Below, piece after piece: positions 32,899 to 44,623 of a DNA stretch of 64,000 nt; within the stretch, counting starts at the first letter, position 1; the number at the start of each line of letters is the position of its first letter. The notes beneath the pieces were generated by a model that searched no databases, had not been told where the DNA came from, and worked only from the letters and a program-made list of their open reading frames with translations. Made by a program: the position numbers and the translations under genes. The DNA is from Isoetes taiwanensis (taxonomy: Eukaryota > Streptophyta > Lycopodiopsida > Isoetales > Isoetaceae), in the NCBI GenBank assembly GCA_021234155.1, contig JAJEKV010000082.1, positions 2,289,377 through 2,353,376 of the forward strand, given 5' to 3'.

Positions 32899-33950
32899 AT
32901 CAATTCAGGCAGCTGAGATAATGAATCACCGATTTCTGAGGTATTGCAAATAAGCTTTTCATAATCTGTAGAATTGGACTGAGAAAAATCAGCAGAAAAG
33001 ACGGCATCTTCCAAAAAATGCATGCTACGAGAAGCAAATACTTTCTCTTGCTTAAAAAATTCAGTGATATCATAAACTAAAGCCATGCACGGAGAGGCTC
33101 CATCTTGTGTGTCAACATCTGTAAAATCTGAGGTTTGGGGGAAGGAGTCGCAAGCAGCAACATATATGCAGTCTACTGCAGATATCCGTCTCTCGACCCA
33201 CAAGAACCTTGCTCTTCATCTTTTTTCTACTGTCAAACTGATTCTGCATAAATCTGATTTCAAGAGAACTGCTACCCCTCCTGATCTCATTTACCTTTCT
33301 TCTGGCTTCTGTAGGCTGAGTCTCAAGAATAACCCGACACTTCTAGAAGACCAGTTTCTCTTTTTTGATGTGTTTCTAACAAAAAAAAATAGTATCTCTA
33401 TCCTTTATAAGGTCCATAAGACCACCTGGATATTTATCTTAAGGCTCCACTTTGACGGTCTCATAGACCATTGATTCCATTTTCTGGACCTTGTCACGGA
33501 TGAAGACTCAGCCAATTTCCATTTAGTTGGATCTTTCCAGGCCTCTGCGACCTCTTGCAAGTTCTCTCCTATTCTTGAACCATTTAACTATCCTCCAAGG
33601 TCTTAACTTAAAAACCTGTCCCCCAATGTCTTAATTTTAAACAATGATTAAAGACTGTCCTCTTGGATTGCCTTTGATTACACCCCAAGCAGCTTCAATT
33701 TTGGGATCTGAGATGCCTAAAATGTTGGCCACAAACTAATGGTTGTAGTGAGGGGATCAGCGACCATTCCAAGCATAGGATTGCGTGCCCTTTTTTGGCA
33801 TTGATTGCATCCTTTGTTGGTTTTTAACATATCAACCCATTTAGAAGTTTCTTCTTGATGGAAGTGAATCTCCAACTCAATCTGTTTCAATCATTCAATT
33901 GAAGGGAACTTCTGTATTGCTGCAGTTTCAGATTAAAAATTCTCCAATTC
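32778..33950 (-). pseudogene. Degraded coding region with a homeodomain-helix-3-like motif
   Basis: Minus strand, several frames. IVKWFKNRRELARGRRG lies near 33,550-33,610; EVAEAWKDPTKWKLAESSSV overlaps it in another frame; upstream are EIHFHQEETSKWVDMLK and GISDPKIEAAWGVIKGN. Downstream a 141-codon frame (33203-32778) includes DSFPQTSDFTDVDTQDGASP and ICNTSEIGDSLSQLPELIQL. WFKNRR is typical of homeodomain recognition helices. The frame breaks could be introns or decay. It might be the 3' part of a gene whose first exons lie near 36 kb. Low certainty. Confidence 0.3.
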
Positions 33951-35843
33951 ATCCAAGTTAGCATGTTTAGATTCTTGTTTCCGAAAAATCTAGCTCTAGA
34001 GTAAATTGCAAGAAGATGAAGAATGGGACATAACTATGTGGCTTATATAGTGAGAGCCATATCAGCAAAAGATAGATGAGCCAGCATGCATAGTCATCAT
34101 AGCATAAGTGTACACGTGGAATATAAAATATTCCAACAATATGCAATGTCATCTTACCAAATTCTCAACCCTAACTACAAGTAATACCTCTAAGTTGAGT
34201 GTAGTACTTCTCCTGCATGTGTAAGTGGTACTTTAGACTCTAAAGCACCTACCATATGAGGCCATAAAATGTATCTTGTCATTTGTCAACTTCCAGATAT
34301 GATGATAGAGAAGGAAAGAGAGCCTGACAAGAAATATTTATTGATTTCCAAGTCATTCTAACCCTTCATAACAGCCTTTCCTACTTTAAATAAGTCATGA
34401 TCTTCCAGCTACAAGCTAAGCCACACTAAACTTTTTATATTTCAAATTCAAGTCTTTGATTTTAAGAAAAGTTGCTGGTTGATTATACATGAGGAAACCA
34501 ATTTTTTGTACCAGGCATAGGAAACCTGTCTTTAGATTATTTCCAAATCACAATATGATCCAGTGAAAGCTCTTTATGGATTCATTATCTTGTTAGGAAG
34601 GTAATTTATATTTCAGAGATTGTAAAACCAATTAGAGTTGTAATGTAATAATATACCCATTGATATGCATGCAGGGTGATTTAAGACTACCTAGAAGGCA
34701 TATGCAGCTCCAAGCTAGCACTGCGTGACATGGCATGGCATGGAGATTACACAGAGATTACAAGATCATCAAGTTATATCGGATTTTCGCATTGAAGAAC
34801 TTTTCTTTATAAAACCAATTTGATGAAGACCAATACAAAAAGGCTTCCAAATCATGATAGCCAATTGTGTGTTTCTTATGATGCCATACATCTTGAATTT
34901 GATGCTAGATCCTTGAATCTAGAAGACCTAACGCATCTAAGACAGAAGTTTTCTACTGCATTTTCTTTGTTTTGATGGTTTCTTTTAGAGATTTAAAGCA
35001 TTTTCAAGCTCTACTAATTCAAGCCTACGCTATGCTTAAGCTACAAATGTTCAAGTAACAAACTAAGCGCATGTTATAGTGCTCTAAGGATTCGTAGAGC
35101 CTAATTTCTCTTGTTTTGTAGCAAAAGGAAGGAGTGGATAAGCTTTCTGAACTGCATCTGAGGAATCCTAGAAGAACTTAAGACTCCTACATGCTTGAGA
35201 TGCCCATACCTGCAGCATCTAGCTGTAGATGGTTTAAAACTTGCTTCTTCAAACTTAATATATAATGGGGATGAGACTTTTTATCCCTTTCATTTTGCTT
35301 CTGGAAACCCTTCTCTACATCCTTTCACATCTTTCTATTTCATAGCTTTTAATTATGCGTAGGAAGCTATACCAAAGTGCCAGTTTTGAAAGGAAATCAT
35401 TTTAGTCTTAATTCCTTGAAAGATGACACTCAAGCTAAATTGGTGTCATGGCAAGTCATAGTCAAGCTGAACTATGCATGCAAGTAAGCGTTAGTTAGGC
35501 TTTTAGTATTTGAAGTTAGCTCGCATTTTCAATTAATCACATCAATTGTTTGCGAGCAGGAGGCACTTTTGAGTTCTAGTAATGGACAAAATATAGATGG
35601 ATTTGATGCTTGTGTCATTATACTCGTTTGCCTTTTTACCTCAACCAACTCCTTAAAAGCTTAAATCAAGGGGTTCTCTCAGAATGACCTTAAAATAGCC
35701 ACAATGAACAAGTCCAAGGGCCAACGCTGTTGAGAAGGATGAGCGAGGATGCTTGCAAAGACCTATAATAAATTCCTGCATACTGCCTAAAAAGACACCT
35801 TTCATCCCTATGAAAGTGAAATGAATTACATTCCGTACCTTTC
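33951..35843. other. No gene recognised
   Basis: AT-rich sequence without long frames, terminal repeats or RNA genes that I can identify. If the minus-strand pieces on either side are one gene, this would be intronic. Confidence 0.4.
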
Positions 35844-36364
35844 TTAGAAGGTTTCCCTTTCGCCATTACACTCCTTATCCAATAGACCAACTTTAGAACT
35901 CAAATCTTCATCTTCTACAAGTCTGCGGCATAGGATATGACTTTCTAGGAATGATCCAAACGTAATAGCATGGCATAGATTACAGGCCACTTGTTTATAA
36001 AGTGGGTAAACAGGTACTCCTTCCACCGTAGATGATTCTAAATTGCCTGCGATAGTCCCAATTTACTCAAAAATTGATACCAAATAAAAAATTATCTACA
36101 GGCCATACCTCGACAGCATCCCTTCAGCTTCTTGCGTTCTTTTGATCCATCCGGTGGCAGGTTCAAACGCTCTAAGCAATGCAAGTGGTCGCATGGATCG
36201 GGACGCAAAGGAGAGGCACAAAATGCTGAGGAAATGCAAAGGTCATGCTTATCATCAGCTAGACATGATTCAAAAAATCTGCGAATTGATTCGGTGAGGA
36301 TTAGTAGGAGCTCAGATGCATCGGGCTGGAGAGGAGCTGAGCGCGGCGAATCTGGCCTCTCCAC
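35844..36364 (-). CDS. Candidate first exons of an unidentified minus-strand host gene
   Basis: Exon-like segment 1 (36364 down to about 36107) reads MERPDSPRSAPLQPD, then LLLILTESIRRFFESCLADD and CDHLHCLERLNLPPDGSKE. It ends at a plausible donor (G|GTATGG). Segment 2 begins after an AG near 36,048 and reads NLESSTVEGVPVYPLYKQ, CNLCHAITFGSFLESH and RRLVEDEDLSSKVGLLDKE. Amino-acid usage looks coding rather than random and the splice signals fit. Beyond 35,890 the frame is uncertain (a second frame MAKGKPSKKG overlaps). No family recognised. Confidence 0.35.
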
Positions 36365-38700
36365 CAGCTGACCGAGAGTTTACAGGAAATAGGAGGTTTT
36401 GAGCAGTCACCAGCATATCCTAGGGATATTCTAGCATATACCTAAGATATGCCAAAAACCCACATAAACAAGGGTTTGCCCCCCTAGGGGCAACCCAAAA
36501 ATATGTGCAAGCAAATTATTTTCCTAAACATCCCTTTGCCTAGGCATTATTGCGCCAATGCCCATGTGCCACGTGGCCTTGGTCATATTTTTTGAAGGAA
36601 GCCTGTGGGGTATTGTTCTTCGGCACGAAAATTCTCTGACCTAAAAAGGTCAGGCCAAGATCCGACCTCTCCGGTGGATCTGACCTGACAATCATGAGCT
36701 TCAACATCCTTTTGTACCCTTGTGCCTCAAGAAACACCAAAACATGCATAAGCCAAATCAAGCAAACCCAAGGGGGACAAGTTTTGGAAAAAGGTGTCGG
36801 CTTCTATGCGAATTTCTGACGTCTGAGCTACTGTATGTACCGGATTTGACAGTATTTTGCGAAGAATGGCCTGCCTTGCATGAAGTTTAGTTGAATTTGA
36901 TGCAAAAACCTTATTGTTTACCTTCTTATGATTATTTTGGATCCTGTGCCCAAGACTGAGAGCTTGGGAATTGATGTTTACCTTCTATGTGATAATCAAA
37001 TGAGAGAAAATCCGACCTTGGTAAGTACTATTGTTATTTGACAGTGTGAATTCTTATTTCCCTATGCTAAAAATCCATAAACACGGAAGATAGAGACTAT
37101 TAACAATATCTGAGTTAGTTTTCTTGCACCATAGGATTTTTACAGTAAGTACAATTCCAAAATCATCAAAACACATCCCTAGAAACCATCTGTCTGTCCA
37201 TTCTTGAATCAAGAACTGTATTGGCTGATAAACAATTCTTTTCCACAAAATAGCTGCACCTTGCCTTTGTGATGCCTGTGCACTTAGTTTGCAGAGCCAT
37301 TAGAAGTTAAATCAGTTGTCAAAACTAAAAAAAGTGTTCGATCTCAAGAGTTGGCTAAACAAGCTCTCGGGTTGGGATATTGACTCAAATTTGACTTGGT
37401 CAGTAGGCTCAATTCCATAGAGAAGCCTAACGAATTTGCAAATAGGCATTGGTACACTAATCAAGCACATTGTCTAGACGCCTTGTGGATTGAAATTATA
37501 GAAAAGCTCTTAAAGATTGTTCCAGGGCAAGGTTTTTGCGGTGACTAGTTTTTTTATGTTTAGGGAAACTGATCTATCTGGGTTCTTGAGTATAGTACTT
37601 GCAGAATTCTCTACAGAGTGGTTGCCTATAGCAACCTGGAGGTCCTATACCCTTGAGGTTGAGGGTTTTGTCCAGGAAAACCTTCAACAAGCAGGTAACA
37701 CCTGCGAGAGATCTTGTGACAATTTTTCAGCCACGAATAGTCTTTGAAGGCTTAGAACTCCTGAACTTGCCTGACCAAGCTAGACGGGGCCCTAATTTAT
37801 GTAAATTCTAATATGCAAGAAAGGTCAGGGTAGGGAAGTACTTATATTTTGCTTAGGTTCTGTGGCCTGGAGTTCCTTCCCGCCTGACCTTGTAGCTGCA
37901 GTAAGAGCACAGACAGACGAACATAGCAGAACAAAGCGGTTGCTTGCAAGATATAGGAGACCGAGAGATGCTTGAGTTGGGACGTCGAGATAAAGGGTTT
38001 TGAAACCAGACCGAGGAATTGGAGCCATGTTGCCTGAGGCACCGCCAAGGAACGGAATCTCCACCTTCCACCTGGCTCCCATACAATCCTCACCCTCTAA
38101 CTGTCACTAACTCTCACTAGAAGCCAAAAAGTCCACAGCCGTCCGGGAGGAATGTTCTAAATTATTCTAACATCGGGGCCATCTATACGTCACTCCCCCG
38201 TCATCCCAAAGGGTTGCCCACAGAAAAGGGATAATTCTTGGAGTTTCATCTTTTCGGACGTGGCAGCGTACCATTCGAAGCGGGGCCCTGTGATAATAAG
38301 CATGGCTGCGACAATATTCCAATACCATTGGAAATGGAAACCCGCGCATGCATGCGGTTCAGCCCAAGATTTCAACTACCGAATCTACAAGACCCAAGAT
38401 TTTCCTTCAATTCAATATTCACTCATCCTCCATACTACGCAGCCGCATTGCATCCGAGCTACCAGCACCTTAACACCAATGCATTTACACTGGCTTTCTT
38501 CCTTTCGAACCCTAAATTTGGCTTCGTAAATTCTGCAACAAGGGTTGTTTTGTGGAGAATTCATCCTTTTTTTGAAATCTGGGACATTTTCTGCAGTGAG
38601 TTGAATTGTTACGTTCGTGCTTAACAGCGGAAACGGCATTCTTGGTCTTATAACCAGGTATGTTTTATTGTATTTGATATGTTTTGTGATACAAAATAGA
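36365..38700. other. Intergenic, no gene recognised
   Basis: Only short open frames. The last few hundred bases (about 38,250-38,680) precede the enkurin gene and probably contain its promoter and a 5' UTR exon ending at ACCAG|GTATG (38,656). No clear TATA element could be assigned. Confidence 0.45.
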
Positions 38701-38925
38701 AATTTATAATTTTGCTCTTTTCCAGGAGTAGTTTCTTGCATAATATAATTAATGGCTGACATGGCCTGATTGGAGGGTTCCCTGAAGAACACGTACCTTG
38801 GGGATGGGAAAGAAAGCGTCCATAGACTTTTTAATGATGATATATCTCAGGTATGCTATGTGCACTAATAGTCATGGTTGGCTATTTTACACATGACCTT
38901 TTTTTTACACTGAATTCATTCTCAG

Positions 38926-40418
38926 ATGGGAGATGATGCTGATGTGCTTCCTAAATTCAAAGTCAAAAGGACTGCAATGCCGTCTCATATTGATAGCAGT
39001 CAAATTTGTGAGATTTTAAATCCTACAAGAGGAATAAGGCAAGACGATTTTCCTCAGTTAAGGGTATAGGTTTAACTTTTTGGCTATTTTTCAGCAGTCA
39101 AGTCCATGACCATGCAGAAAGGATATGAGTAATAACTTTAAAAAACAACAGAGTTATTCCTCGGAGAAACTAAAGCATTATTGATAAGCTAAAAACAAGA
39201 AGTAGTAATTGTTTTTGACCTTGTCCTTTCTCAGGGACTTGATGCAGAGAAAGGGAATTGCCCCTCGTAATCATGCAAAAGACAATCGAGAAGCCATAGC
39301 AAGACGGAGTGCAATGAATCATGCAATTAAGGAGGTTATGTCTTTCCACCTCTTCCTTATCATCTTTGATTCTATGCTCTCAATTTATTTTAAAATTAAC
39401 CATCTTCTGTTGTGGATAAATAAACATTTTTTAAGTTAACTCAATGTTCTACTTGCTGCAATTTATGAAGCACATTTGTGCCTGTATATTTCCTGTTAAC
39501 ACTTACATTCTACTATTCCACATTCTTCCTTATATCTTTCCTTTTGCCATGAGGAGTTATCGTTTTTTATGGTTCCATCACAGGTTGCTTCTAGGTCAGA
39601 AAAACCAACTGTGCCAAGACCACATAAAATAAGGACAGAGGTATATTTCAATCCCAATGTCAACTTGCTGATGGCTGGGTCATGCTTCACATTCCCAGCT
39701 AAGATTCCAATACTAAATGAAACAGAAACCACCTGAAGCTTCAGTTAAAGATGGCGGAACTGATTTTCTTGCCAAAAACTTCAAAGAGGCATCAAAGCCG
39801 CCACGGAAAAATACAGGAAAAGCAAAACCTGAGCCGCACTTACAGAATGAGAATTTTGGACGCATACCAGCATAGTAAGTCTCTAACATAGTAAGTCTCT
39901 AATAAGCATAATCTTAGGCTTTGGCTTCCTGATGCATGGTGCTAAGCATGAAGACTAAAAGAAGAGGTTTATTTTCCTGCAGCTTAATCAAGAGAAAAAT
40001 TGAGCTTGCACATCAAGAAGAGCAAAGGTGAATGCATTTGCATTTTGTTGTGCCTACATGTGCTAACAAAAACTTACTATGTTGTTGTGTTAGGTTGCTG
40101 GCAGAAGAATCTAAGCATATAGCTCCAGGAATGGTCTTACTACCAGATGATGAGAGAGATGAAGTGCTAAAGAACCTTGAAGAGAGTATCCTTAATACAA
40201 GATGATTATCTTCGGAGTTTCTTAATCAGCTTATTCCTTAATAATAATGTGTGATAGAAAAATCTGCATTGGAAAAACAACTTCGTGGCTTACCATTAGT
40301 TCTTGAAACACCAAGTCAAAAGCGTGCAAAGGCCGAAGCAGAGTCTAAGTTGTCAGATATTGAGGAAGGCATCAAAAGGTTCTCCAGATCAAAAGTTTAC
40401 ATCTCCATAAATGATTAG
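38926..40418 (+). CDS. Enkurin-domain protein (ENKD1/ENKUR-like), 7 coding exons, 242 aa
   Basis: Exons: 38926-39063, 39248-39334, 39584-39640, 39726-39874, 39983-40027, 40094-40185, 40258-40418; phases agree and total 729 nt. Seen: RKGIAPRNHAKDNREAIARR; DFLAKNFKEASKPPRK; then the enkurin core with NFGRIPAYLIKRK, APGMVLLPDDERDEVL, LRGLPLVLETPSQKRAKAEA and SDIEEGIKRFSRSKVYI. That C-terminal helix is the family hallmark. Known: enkurin-family proteins are calmodulin-binding adaptors or axonemal microtubule inner proteins of cilia and flagella. In a plant this implies motile sperm. Intron 6 is U12-type. An upstream exon stays open in frame from 38770 to its donor (about 38851) but follows a TGA at 38767-38769, so ATG 38926 is the conservative start. 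Confidence 0.85.
40186..40257 (+). other. U12-type (minor spliceosome) intron in the enkurin gene
   Basis: A 72-nt intron begins GTATCCTT and contains TTCCTTAAT at 40234-40242, 16-17 nt before the terminal AG. Both match minor-spliceosome consensus signals. It joins phase 1 and keeps LKNLEEKKSALEKQL in frame. Confidence 0.8.
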
Positions 40419-41650
40419 GCAAATTGTGCAAAGACGTACCATGTCTTCAATATTAACTCTCAAATGTATACATATTCAACATGTTGGAAGAAGATTGCAG
40501 ATTTTCACCAAGGATTTTTATGCTTGCTAGGTCTTGAGGGCCAGTTTGCTAGCACGAGATGGATACTAGTGTGATTTAAGGCTATAATTTTGTAGTTTTT
40601 GTCAAACTATATTCTAGACTAAACTATTATGTTTAGTCTGAGATTCTAACAAATGTAATGTCTGACCTCCCAATTACTGTTGTACCAATTATTGTACAAA
40701 CCTTTATGTGGATTTTTTTTACCGCTGCTGGTTAGATTTTTGGAGTGACTTTTTTGCAAGGTGCATATGGGATCCATTGATGCGTTTCATTGATTGATTC
40801 CTAATTAAATTACATATGGCCGAAGCATTTGGCAGAGCCGCCATAGCCGCTTGGTAGCCCGCACTGCATTCCGGCACAACTCTGTATGCTCTGATCAAGA
40901 ATAACGAACCAATGTAAGGCTCTATTTTCAAAACAAAGCATCTGCTGTAGCGACGAGCAGGGGAGTCGGATTTCTCGTCGGATTTAAACAGAGCAGAGGA
41001 GCTCATAATCATTTGCCCGTAACATCTTTAACATTCGACACAGATTTAGATCTGGGCAAATAGGTTGCTACATTTCATACTTGTCAAATCCTAACACATT
41101 CTTTTTCGGTGTTAGATCTCCAGCTGCGGGGGTTGCTTACTGCAGCTCCGGAAATGCAAATTTCAAACCATGGAATAAGCAGCTGAGCATCTGGTAATTT
41201 TGAACCAATTACCATGTTCCAGATAGATGCAAATTTCAAACCATGAAATAAGCAGCCAAGCACAACCAAAGCAATGATTTTGGAAAGCGCTCCTTTCTAC
41301 AATCAAAGCAATTTTCTTCTTAGTCCTATGTGCACACAGATATAGAAGAAAGCTTTGAGCATTGTTTTGTAGAATACATCAACGTTTAGCAAGGTTGAAG
41401 GAAATTTGAGACTTATACTTTTGTTTGGCACATTATATTACGACTATATGCAATACATTGGTCTTCTTCAAGAAAGGTTGCTATTCACTTGTGTACGACC
41501 TGTTTGTATAAAGGAATGGCATATCGAGCAAGATTCCAAAACAAGAAAACTGGCCGAAGCCGAAGGTGCAAGTCATTTTGATTGCGCTGCCAGAGTCTTG
41601 CCCAGCAGGGCATTACCTCAATGCAAATTTTTAGCCCTCCATTATTGCCA
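40419..41650. other. Intergenic with a short direct repeat
   Basis: The 3' flank of the enkurin gene. No gene recognised. A 30-bp direct repeat containing GCAAATTTCAAACCATG occurs at about 41,155 and 41,226. Confidence 0.5.
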
Positions 41651-42241
41651 GACACAATTCAGATAAAATACTTCAAAAACACTGTAGCAATGGGAACTTT
41701 GGTTTTACACTTCGAGAGCTCAGGCATTCATCATTCAAGACGAATCTGGTCCAACATCTGTACTCTACATCCGGTAATCAATCCTACTTTATATTAGCTT
41801 AGTCGGCACCGATTCATGAAGAATCGGCACCCAAAAATGCTTCATCGGTTTCGCTCCATACTTCATACTTCTATATTTGAAGACTGAATATGTCGATATT
41901 TCCTTTGATCCCTATAACCATTGATAGGTTAATTTAGCTTCCCATACAATTACAATGGCCTAGTAACCTTACGTTCATTACTTAATTTATATTATCCAGG
42001 CTATACTCATTTCAGTCTTCAAATATAGAAGTATGAAGCAAAACCGACGAAGCATTTTTGGGTGCCGATTCTTCATGAATCAGTGCTGACCAAGCTAATA
42101 TAAGTAGGATTGATTACCTGATGTAGAGCACAGACGTTGGATCGGATTTGCCTTGCATGATGAATGCCTGAGCTCTCGAAGTGTAAAGATAAAGTTCTCA
42201 TTGCTACAGTGTTTTTGAAGTATTTCCTCTGAATTGTGTTT
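41651..42241. repeat. Foldback repeat, arms about 230 bp
   Basis: The left arm (about 41651-41882) and right arm (about 42011-42241) are inverted copies with scattered mismatches. Examples are ACACAATTCAGA / TCTGAATTGTGT at the outer ends and CTTCAAATATAGAAGTATGA at the inner ends; the loop is about 128 bp. The right arm lies just before the copia primer-binding site and may overlap that element's LTR. The left arm could then be an inverted LTR copy. Alternatively a foldback MITE. Confidence 0.75.
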
Positions 42242-42407
42242 CGTGCATTTTCAAAGCTATAGTAATTTCGTTATAACTATTATATTCTCTAATCTGGAAC
42301 ATGGTTGTTTAAAGTTAGTATTGCATTGATAAATTTGCAATTGTTGCACTAAGATTGCTAGACATTTAACCCTTAAATCTTATCGTGGTATCAGAGCCAG
42401 GTTCAAG

Positions 42408-43404
42408 ATGTCTAGTAGGTTTGGAGCTTCACTTTTGAGTGGTATTAAAGTGTATGAAATGGTCCTGGATTCCAGACATGGAAGGAAGAAATGAAGAATG
42501 TTTTGAAGAACGAAAACCTATGGGATTTGTTGCAAGACACTATTAAGTCTTCAAGTGTTGTTGCAGGAAGAAGGAAGAGTAGCTCTTTTGATACAAGTGC
42601 AACAAGAACTATTGAATGTAGTGGAGATGTAAGCAGTGGTGGCAATGAAGGAGCTAAGATCAATGAGGCATATGCCAACTTAACAGGCAAAGTTGGAGCA
42701 TCCATTTTGCTGAAAGTAAGGGGAAAAATGCCATGTGAAATTTGGAGGTACTTGCTCAAACATTTTGAAGAAAAATCATCCTCTCAGATTGATATTCTTG
42801 ACAAGGCACTTAGAAAATTAATACTTAAAGCAGAAGATGATCTTATCAAGTTTTTTTCTTCGTTTGACAATATAGTAGCAAATCTGGAGGGTGCAGGGGT
42901 AATCATGACTGAGCAGCAAAAGTTTTTACATGTAGCTAGGGCAGTTGAAGGGAATAAACAGCTAGCTACATTAATTAGAAATGTGGCCAAATCTAGAGAA
43001 ACTGCAGAAGAATGATACGAATAGAATTTGAGCAACACAAGGTACTCTGTGATGATTATGATGAAAATATTGAAGTGCTATATATGAGCAGAGGAAAGTA
43101 CAAAGGAGGCAACTCCAATACATCAAAGGAAAGAGGACAGGTTGGCCCCTGTTATCACTGTAAAGCACTTGGTCATGTAAAGGCAGATTGCCCAAAGTTA
43201 AACGAAGTAGAATGTTATACGTGTAGTGGGAAAGGACACTTTGCAAATACGTGTTCTAGCAGCAAAGTAGAAGGGGAAAATCTAACAAAGGGAAAGGATC
43301 ATTCAGGGGTCGAGGGAGAGGCTCTAGAATACAAAGTGCAACAGTTAACTTGGCAGAAGAAATTGAAGAAGATACAAGCGAAGACGATAAGGACGCTGAG
43401 GTGA
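42408..43404 (+). pseudogene. copia gag with two CCHC zinc knuckles
   Basis: Begins ATG 42408 (MSSRFGASLLSGIKVY). A frameshift near 42,450 leads into 42491-43015, a helical capsid-like region with LLKHFEEKSSSQIDILDKAL. Another shift at 43,012 leads to the nucleocapsid, with CYHCKALGHVKADC and CYTCSGKGHFANTC. Two knuckles rather than the single one common in plant copia gag. Confidence 0.8.
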
Positions 43405-44620
43405 GTAAACATGATGTTTTGGCTATTTCAAGCAAAGAATCTAATGATATGAATGACATGCTGACATTAGATAGTGGAGCAGAAAAAACAGTGACAGGAT
43501 CAGCAAAATTACTCAAGAAAGAAGATGAAGAAAGAACTGGATATATCAAGCTTAGAAATGGAGAATTACAAAAGGTTCAGTGTGCTGGTATCTTGGAGCT
43601 CTTTGATATGCAAGGGAAAGCTGTCGTTTTAATGGATGTTTTATATGACCAACTCTAGTTAGAAATCTAATTTCAATGAGCCAATTAGTAGACATGGGTT
43701 ACACAGTTATCTTTGACAGATTACAATGTACTGTGCTACTTGAGAATAAAATCAAATTTCTTGGAAAAAGAGTGGAAAAACTTTTTGGCTTAAATAAAAA
43801 TTATTTGCGTACCATGAATGCAATCATTGTGCCATATCAATGTATGGCATCAAAGATTGTGCCACACCAGTAACAAAAATGTAGAGCTTACGATTAAGCA
43901 AGGATTGATTCTAGCTAATGAATCAAGTGATGGTGAAAAAATTTGCTATGGTTGCATGCTAGGAAAACATGCCAGGCTGCCTTTCAAAAAGTCCAGCAAA
44001 AGATCTAAAGGGATATTGGATATGGTGCATACAGACCTTTGTGGACCACTTAATGTGAGAAGCATTTCTAGCAAAAGGTATTTTATTACCTATATTGATT
44101 ACTTCAGCAGGAGAACCAAATGTGTATGTCTGAGAACTAAGGTTGACGTCTTTGAGGCATTTAAAGTATTTGCAACAAGAGTAGAACTCGAGACTAGGAG
44201 AAATATTAAATATTTGCGTTCAGACAGAGGAGGAGAATACCTATCTACAGAGTTTAAGAGATATTTCAGAGAAAAAGGGATTAAGAGACAACTCATATGC
44301 AGCTTTTCCCTACAGCAGAATGGGGTAGCAGAAAGAAAGAACAGGACAATTCTAAATGATGTTAGGGCAATGTTAAAACATGCAGGACTACCTAATTTTA
44401 TGTGGGAGGAAGTAGTAAGAACTGCTGTGGAAGTTCAAAACATGTTACCTTCAACAATCATCAATGGAGCAATACCCGAGATGCTCTGGTCTGGCACTAA
44501 ACCTAATTTGTCAAATTGAGAACATATGGCTGCTTAGGCTTTTTACCACTTTCTTAAAGAACAAAGGCAAAAACTCGATGATAGAGCTAAAGTTGCCTAC
44601 TTGGTAGGCTATGATGAGCA
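43350..44620 (+). pseudogene. copia protease and integrase
   Basis: The protease region has the active-site triad-like TLDSGAEKTVTG. GAG-pre-integrase and the integrase zinc domain follow (WHQRLCHTS, then CYGCMLGKHARLPF). The integrase core has HTDLCGPL (Asp), YLRSDRGGEYLS (Asp) and QQNGVAERKNRTI (Glu). Frame changes near 43,660 and 43,855. Continues to LVGYDEH-like sequence at 44,620, where the nested LTR element is inserted. Confidence 0.85.
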
Positions 44621-44623
44621 CTC

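Noticed and set aside
38767-38769. TGA as a selenocysteine codon in the enkurin gene
   Set aside because: Land plants lack a selenocysteine insertion system and no SECIS-like structure was looked for successfully; a stop or different start is simpler.
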